Assembly: GCF_001898325.1 (NCBI RefSeq) | Contig: NZ_MKTR01000006.1 | Span: 128,468 to 192,467 of the forward strand | DNA from: Microbacterium sp. 67-17 | GTDB lineage: Bacteria; Actinomycetota; Actinomycetes; Actinomycetales; Microbacteriaceae | Length of the DNA: 64,000 nt | Direction of reading: 5' to 3' | In this document: in pieces, positions 60,023 to 64,000 of the stretch | Layout of the letters: each line of letters starts with the position of its first letter | Position numbering within the stretch: position 1 is the first letter of the stretch | The notes under the pieces: generated by a model | The model's input: the letters and a program-made list of their open reading frames with translations, nothing else | What the model was told of the DNA's origin: nothing | Database searches by the model: none | Made by a program: the position numbers and the translations under genes

Positions 60023-61483
60023 ATGAGCGTTTCCAGTACTTGGATTCAGGGGCAGCGTCATCCGGCCCTCGAAGGTATTGTCGCGAACTTCGCGCGTGAC
60101 GACGCCGACATCGAGTGGGATGCCACGTCCGTCGTGTTCGACGGGTGGGACGGTATCTTCGTCGCGCGACTACAAGAGGGGGAGTCGCGGGTCCGGATCT
60201 CGGTTCTGTTCTACGAGCCGGCTCATGAGAATGCGCTCAGCGACGCCTCGATCGAGGACTGGTTTAACCGTCAGCCCCTGCCTTACGCGAGTGTCTTGGC
60301 ACTGGGCCATGCCGCCGACGATCTGGACGGGGTCACCGTATGGCCCCGCCTTCGTTTCGAGCGATCGGTGGACAACTTGCAGCTCATGGGCATCACGAGC
60401 GATGTGAGCGCCTTTGCGGATGCCTGGGACAGCGGTGGCGTTGCAGAGCCGCCGCGTGCAGGGTACCTCGACGTCGGCGATCCGACCGAGGAGCGACCTC
60501 GTGCAGCGTGGATCTTCATCGGGGCAGAGGCGTCCTATCCGGAACCAGAAGAACTCGACGCCTCCCGAGAGAAGGGAGGTGTTGGGGTCTACGACCTGCA
60601 ATGGACTGCGCCGAAGAACTCGGACGTCGGCGACCTGGCCCTGGTCTATTTCGTCGCCCCGCGGAAAGCGGCCTGTTTTGTCGCTCGCATCGCGTCGCGT
60701 CCGTTCCTCGAGACAGGGGTAGAGCGCTCGCCTGATGACGAGTTCGACCCGAATCAGTGGTGGTGTTATCTGACGCCGCTGGTCGAGATCGAGCCGATCG
60801 CCTACGAGGAGCTCAAGGCCGCAACTGATGGCCACCTGCTCCTCAGGGGCAAAGGGGGAAAGTACCTCTCGCCTCGCGCCGCGTCTCGGCTTACCTTCAC
60901 GGCTGTCAGGCCTGACGAGCAGGAACTCGTTGACCGGATCGCGCAGGTTCCCGAGGGTCCAGCAGAGCTTCCGCAGCTCGCCGGTATCGATTTTGAGAAC
61001 TGGTCGACCATCCCCGCAGGCATGCTCGCCGTCGAGGCGCAGGTCGAGCACTACATCGTTGACCCGCTCCTGGCGTTCGTCAACGAGCATCGCGGCGCCG
61101 CGCGCATTGCGCTACCGCCCCTTCAGCCGAAGCGTCAACACCGACTCGCGCGCCGGATCGTCGATTACGCGGTCATGTGCGACGGCATTCCGCTCGTGGC
61201 GGTCGAAGTGAAGCTCTCGCTGCGGCGACCCGTCGGTGGCGACTGGATGACGTCGCCCGACTTCCGCCAGGTCCGCGCCTACATGGACGAGATGGACGTT
61301 CCGGGTCTGCTCGTGGATTCGCGATCGATCTGGCTCGTTCCACGCGGCGCCGAAGCTCCGTCATACGCCTTCGAGCGAGCGAGCATGACGGATGCCGACA
61401 TCACCGCGATCGTTGATCTGATCTTCGAGCAGGCCTACCACGCGTTCGGCGGCAGCGCGGGGATCCGTCAGCGGCGACTGTAA
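60023..61483 (+). CDS. EVE/PUA-like plus PD-(D/E)XK nuclease-like protein
   Basis: Protein of 486 residues with three parts. Residues 1-145 are an unrecognised beta-rich domain. Residues about 155-260 resemble EVE/PUA modified-base readers (AWIFIGAEASYPEPEELDAS, DVGDLALVYFVAPRKAACFV). Residues 340-486 look like the N-terminal nuclease domain of type I HsdR: VEHYIVDPLLAFVNEH, then Asp381 in RIVDYAVMCDGIP and Glu395-x-Lys397 in VAVEVKLSL. A protein that reads modified DNA and cuts it is one reading. AGGAGA precedes the ATG. Domain calls are by eye; the nuclease motif is the firmest. Confidence 0.7.
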   Translation: MSVSSTWIQGQRHPALEGIVANFARDDADIEWDATSVVFDGWDGIFVARLQEGESRVRISVLFYEPAHENALSDASIEDWFNRQPLPYASVLALGHAADDLDGVTVWPRLRFERSVDNLQLMGITSDVSAFADAWDSGGVAEPPRAGYLDVGDPTEERPRAAWIFIGAEASYPEPEELDASREKGGVGVYDLQWTAPKNSDVGDLALVYFVAPRKAACFVARIASRPFLETGVERSPDDEFDPNQWWCYLTPLVEIEPIAYEELKAATDGHLLLRGKGGKYLSPRAASRLTFTAVRPDEQELVDRIAQVPEGPAELPQLAGIDFENWSTIPAGMLAVEAQVEHYIVDPLLAFVNEHRGAARIALPPLQPKRQHRLARRIVDYAVMCDGIPLVAVEVKLSLRRPVGGDWMTSPDFRQVRAYMDEMDVPGLLVDSRSIWLVPRGAEAPSYAFERASMTDADITAIVDLIFEQAYHAFGGSAGIRQRRL

Positions 61484-61559
61484 GGCTTGTCTACAGAGGT
61501 CCGAAGGTCTTCTCGAAGATCGCTTTGACGGCTTTCGTCTTGGCGGCGCGTGACCGATG

Positions 61560-62075
61560 TCAGGCCTTCGGGTTGCCCTGGTCGAACCCAAACTTGCCGC
61601 CAGTGATAGCGACAACCACGACGCCGATGATCGCTGCTCCTCCCAGAATCGTCTTGACATAGGCGCCCGCTTTTGCCGCCTTCGCCTCCGAGTTCAGGCG
61701 GTGCTGTCCTTCGACGGTCTTGCCGATCTCGGCGTTGATGCGAAGCTTGTCTTCTAGGGAGAGATTGGGCTGCTTCAGCATCTCGTCGAGGATTGCGCGC
61801 TGCTCGCGGTAAGCGTCGTGCACCTGCCGGTCGCCGTCGTCCGCCGACTTCAGGAACGCCTGGAAGCTCTTGTCCAATGAGTCGAGGGCACCGCCTGCGA
61901 GTTGACGGAACTCAGGAAGCTGATCGATGAGCTTCTTTTGCACGTCCTCACTCAGGTGCTGCACTTGCATAGCGAACCGGCCGTAGTTGCTGCGTGCAAG
62001 CTTTTTCAGCGACTCGAACTTGCGTCCGGATATCTCTTCCGTGATTGGTTCGGTCTCTTCAGCACTGTCGGTCAT
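61560..62075 (-). CDS. Coiled-coil protein with C-terminal membrane span
   Basis: Protein of 171 residues. A charged helical body (LKKLARSNYGRFAMQVQHLS, QKKLIDQLPEFRQLAG, YREQRAILDEMLKQPNLSL, EDKLRINAEIGKTVEGQHRL) ends in one span (TILGGAAIIGVVVVAITGG) and a short FGFDQGNPKA tail. No family recognised. AAAGGA precedes the ATG. It lies between the PD-(D/E)XK and DUF262 genes and could be a membrane-associated partner. Confidence 0.75.
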   Translation of the reverse strand: MTDSAEETEPITEEISGRKFESLKKLARSNYGRFAMQVQHLSEDVQKKLIDQLPEFRQLAGGALDSLDKSFQAFLKSADDGDRQVHDAYREQRAILDEMLKQPNLSLEDKLRINAEIGKTVEGQHRLNSEAKAAKAGAYVKTILGGAAIIGVVVVAITGGKFGFDQGNPKA

Positions 62076-62104
62076 GTTGTCCTTTCCGGCCGCTCAGACG
62101 GACG

Positions 62105-62187
62105 AGCAAGGCCGAGCGTTGGCGTGCGTGTTGCGCCGAGTGTGACATCATCCAACTCGCGTTGGCCGGCGTTCAGCAAGGCCGAGC
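62105..62187. repeat. Pair of 13-bp direct repeats in the intergenic gap
   Basis: AGCAAGGCCGAGC occurs at 62105-62117 and 62175-62187, 70 bases apart, in the 171-base space between the coiled-coil and DUF262 genes. No promoter is obvious; possibly short recombination scars or a binding site. Confidence 0.4.
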
Positions 62188-62246
62188 AGCATTTCTGGAC
62201 ACTCAGTGACGCTAGCCGGACACGCAACGCCGAGCGAGCGCGGCGA

Positions 62247-63956
62247 CTACAGCGAGAAGTAGTAGTCCCGAATCACCTTCGCCATCAACACGCGCCTCTC
62301 CTTCAAGAAGTCGCCGTACGTCTCGGCCGTGGTCGTGCGGATGCTCGCAGGGATCGCGTTCGCGCGCAGGTTGGCATCCAACTCGACCTCTGACGTGATC
62401 TCGCCCAGCCGAAGCACCCCATCGGCGACCTGCTGATCGACACGCGCCATGTAGTCGGCGGGGGCGGCGTCCTTGATCGAGATGTTGATCGGTGTCTCAG
62501 TCAGCGCGAAGTTGGCAATCTGGTTATAGTCGCCGCGGTCGTTCACCCCGTTCGAAACGAGGTAGTTCTTCGGTATGACGTGATGGATGTCGCCGACTTC
62601 TTCGACCATGCTCGAGACCGTGACGTTCTTTGACAGGAACCCACGCGCCTGGGTCTGGATCTGCGCCGCAAGGAACGCGAGGAAGTAGGGACTCCGCACC
62701 GACGAGGACTCCATCTCCATCGGAAGGCCAACATCCCAGAAGGTGTCAGCCAACTGCGACGATTCGATGTCGCTCAGTGCCTGGAGGGCGCCGATCTCGT
62801 TGATCCGGCGGATGTCGGCTTCGAACGCGGTCTCGAAGCTACCCGTGTACCGACCGGTTAGCACGGACATCACGAACCAGCGGCGCACGACGAACTTGAT
62901 CTGCCCCTCGTTGAGCGTGCGCTCGGAGCGAAGCTTGAGGTACAGCGCGTAGGCGAAGTTGAGGGCGTTCTTCGAACTGATCAGGCGAGGGGCGATGAAG
63001 CCGGCCGACTTGATCGTGAGCGTGAACTGCTGGAAGTTGTACTGGTTCACGATCTCGAGCAGGACGTTCTCGAGCCGGCCAAACGACTCGACCGCCAGCT
63101 CCTCACTGAAGGTGCGGGTTTCGAAGTCGCGACCCGACAGCACGCTCACGAGGGCCGCGACTTTCCCACGTGAGAACTCCTTGATCCCCGCGACGCGGAT
63201 GACGTCCGTGTAGGTCGGGTCATAGAGGTCCGAACTGTCGTTCTTCAGCCAGGCGATCGAGTTCAGATACCCGGATGCCGCGAACGCCGTGTCATGCTGC
63301 GCGATGTCGCTGTACACGTGCGGCGCGACGGCCAGATGGCAGAAGTAGTCGATGAGCTTACGCAGGTCGCTGCCGATCTGTCCGTGGCTGGCAATCTTGC
63401 TCATGGCGAAGTCAGCACTGCTGAGCGCCACACCCTTGGAGTTGATGCGGATGAAGATCTCGGTGACGGTCTCGATGTCGAGATCCTCAGCAAGTGTGAT
63501 GATGCCAACTTGGGCTTGGCGGATGCCGGCGAGGCGCTCGAGTGCCTTCTCTACGCCGTCTGCGTCGATGCCCTCGTTCGCTTCCATGTATTTCCGGGTC
63601 GCCGAGAACATTGAAGACGAGTTGAGGAACTCTGCCACGTCTGAGATCCAGGCGGGGTCACGATCCAGAATCGGTGTCTGCGTGGCGAACTGCTCGGTGA
63701 TGGGGTTGAAGGCGATCTTGATCCGCTTGCGTCGGTAGTTCTTGTCGACGACCTCTTGCCCGACGAGGGCGGCGGTCATCGCCGTGATGCGCTGCTGTCC
63801 GTCGATAAGGATCTGTCGAAAGGCCGACGTAGTTCCGTCCTTCAAGCCCACGTCGGCGCTTTGCCAGGTGATCAGGTATCCAATCGGGAACCTGGAGTCC
63901 CGCGGGGTGGTGGTCTTTCGGGCCCGCGGCGTCGTGACCGCGACGGGGTGAGCCAT
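62247..63956 (-). CDS. DUF262-HNH (GmrSD-like) protein, N-terminus uncertain
   Basis: Frame of about 569 residues. DUF262 marks are FPIGYLITWQSADV and ILIDGQQRITAMTAAL (the DGQQR nucleotide/ParB-like motif); the C-terminal DUF1524-like HNH reads VGDIHHVIPKNYLV and GDYNQIANFALTETPIN. GmrSD proteins cut DNA carrying sugar-modified hydroxymethylcytosine. The usual start of the DUF262 domain, IPxFQRxYVW and a following helix, is not visible: residues before DSRFPIG are PRARKTTTPR. The frame stays open to the window edge, so the true start may lie beyond it, or the 5' end is rearranged. ATG at 63956 is the first ATG. Confidence 0.82.
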   Translation of the reverse strand: MAHPVAVTTPRARKTTTPRDSRFPIGYLITWQSADVGLKDGTTSAFRQILIDGQQRITAMTAALVGQEVVDKNYRRKRIKIAFNPITEQFATQTPILDRDPAWISDVAEFLNSSSMFSATRKYMEANEGIDADGVEKALERLAGIRQAQVGIITLAEDLDIETVTEIFIRINSKGVALSSADFAMSKIASHGQIGSDLRKLIDYFCHLAVAPHVYSDIAQHDTAFAASGYLNSIAWLKNDSSDLYDPTYTDVIRVAGIKEFSRGKVAALVSVLSGRDFETRTFSEELAVESFGRLENVLLEIVNQYNFQQFTLTIKSAGFIAPRLISSKNALNFAYALYLKLRSERTLNEGQIKFVVRRWFVMSVLTGRYTGSFETAFEADIRRINEIGALQALSDIESSQLADTFWDVGLPMEMESSSVRSPYFLAFLAAQIQTQARGFLSKNVTVSSMVEEVGDIHHVIPKNYLVSNGVNDRGDYNQIANFALTETPINISIKDAAPADYMARVDQQVADGVLRLGEITSEVELDANLRANAIPASIRTTTAETYGDFLKERRVLMAKVIRDYYFSL

Positions 63957-64000
63957 CGTGCGATGGTCAGTGAGAACGACCAAGAACTCACACAGAAAGA

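Noticed and set aside
1-64000. tRNA, rRNA, integrase, transposase or prophage genes
   Set aside because: None seen on reading both strands; the accessory stretch at 52-64 kb has no visible mobility gene apart from the HNH proteins.

Overview
The window is high-GC, densely coding chromosomal DNA from an actinobacterium, most likely Microbacteriaceae and close to Microbacterium. The signs are a strong preference for GTG as well as ATG starts, very frequent GGATGCC/GGCATCC heptamers, many lipoproteins, short gaps with ATGA/GTGA stop-start overlaps, and family content (ECF41 sigma factor, 13E12-type DUF222-HNH protein, ROK-linked sugar ABC transporter without its own ATPase). I see no rRNA, tRNA, CRISPR array, insertion sequence or prophage module.

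Layout. 1-9 kb: truncated fatty acid desaturase, DEAD-box helicase, aldo/keto reductase, secreted GH18 protein with two chitin-binding modules, glucose-6-phosphate isomerase, a lipoprotein shaped like a beta-lactamase but without its catalytic residues, and RNase H. 9-17 kb: a MASE1 sensor kinase broken by one base, oxidoreductases, acetyltransferases, a frameshifted PQQ-dependent sugar dehydrogenase lipoprotein and a MarR-GNAT fusion with an operator-like palindrome. 17-30 kb: several self-contained regulatory modules with visible operator candidates (ECF41 sigma with its oxidoreductase partner; MerR-HEAT pair; HxlR with a divergent quinone-reductase-like gene; TetR with a divergent DUF4386 membrane protein) plus a drug exporter operon. 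30.5-39.2 kb: one co-directional operon for uptake and cytosolic breakdown of an alpha-glucoside (ROK repressor, two permeases, binding lipoprotein, GH15, GH31, nucleotidyltransferase).

39-54 kb: housekeeping and hypothetical genes (Nudix, SLC13/ArsB-like permease, SGNH hydrolase, large LuxR regulator, related lipoproteins, ArsR-SRPBCC pair, APH-like kinase, GH16-like, peptidase S51), ending with a VapBC module. 54-64 kb is the accessory part: a 27-unit, 24/25-bp tandem array running into the 3' end of a DUF222-HNH gene, a heliorhodopsin-family protein lacking the retinal lysine, convergent RelBE-like and MazEF-like modules, and a putative defence cluster (EVE-like/PD-(D/E)XK protein, a tail-anchored membrane protein and a DUF262-HNH GmrSD-like protein that runs to the window edge).

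The most unusual items are the lysine-less heliorhodopsin homologue, the tandem array, the EVE-like nuclease and DUF262 cluster, the catalytically stripped beta-lactamase-like lipoprotein, and a recurring promoter layout in which a -10 hexamer ends exactly six bases before the ATG of all three antitoxin genes and an arsR gene, suggesting leaderless transcripts. All functional statements come from reading motifs by eye; no database search was possible.
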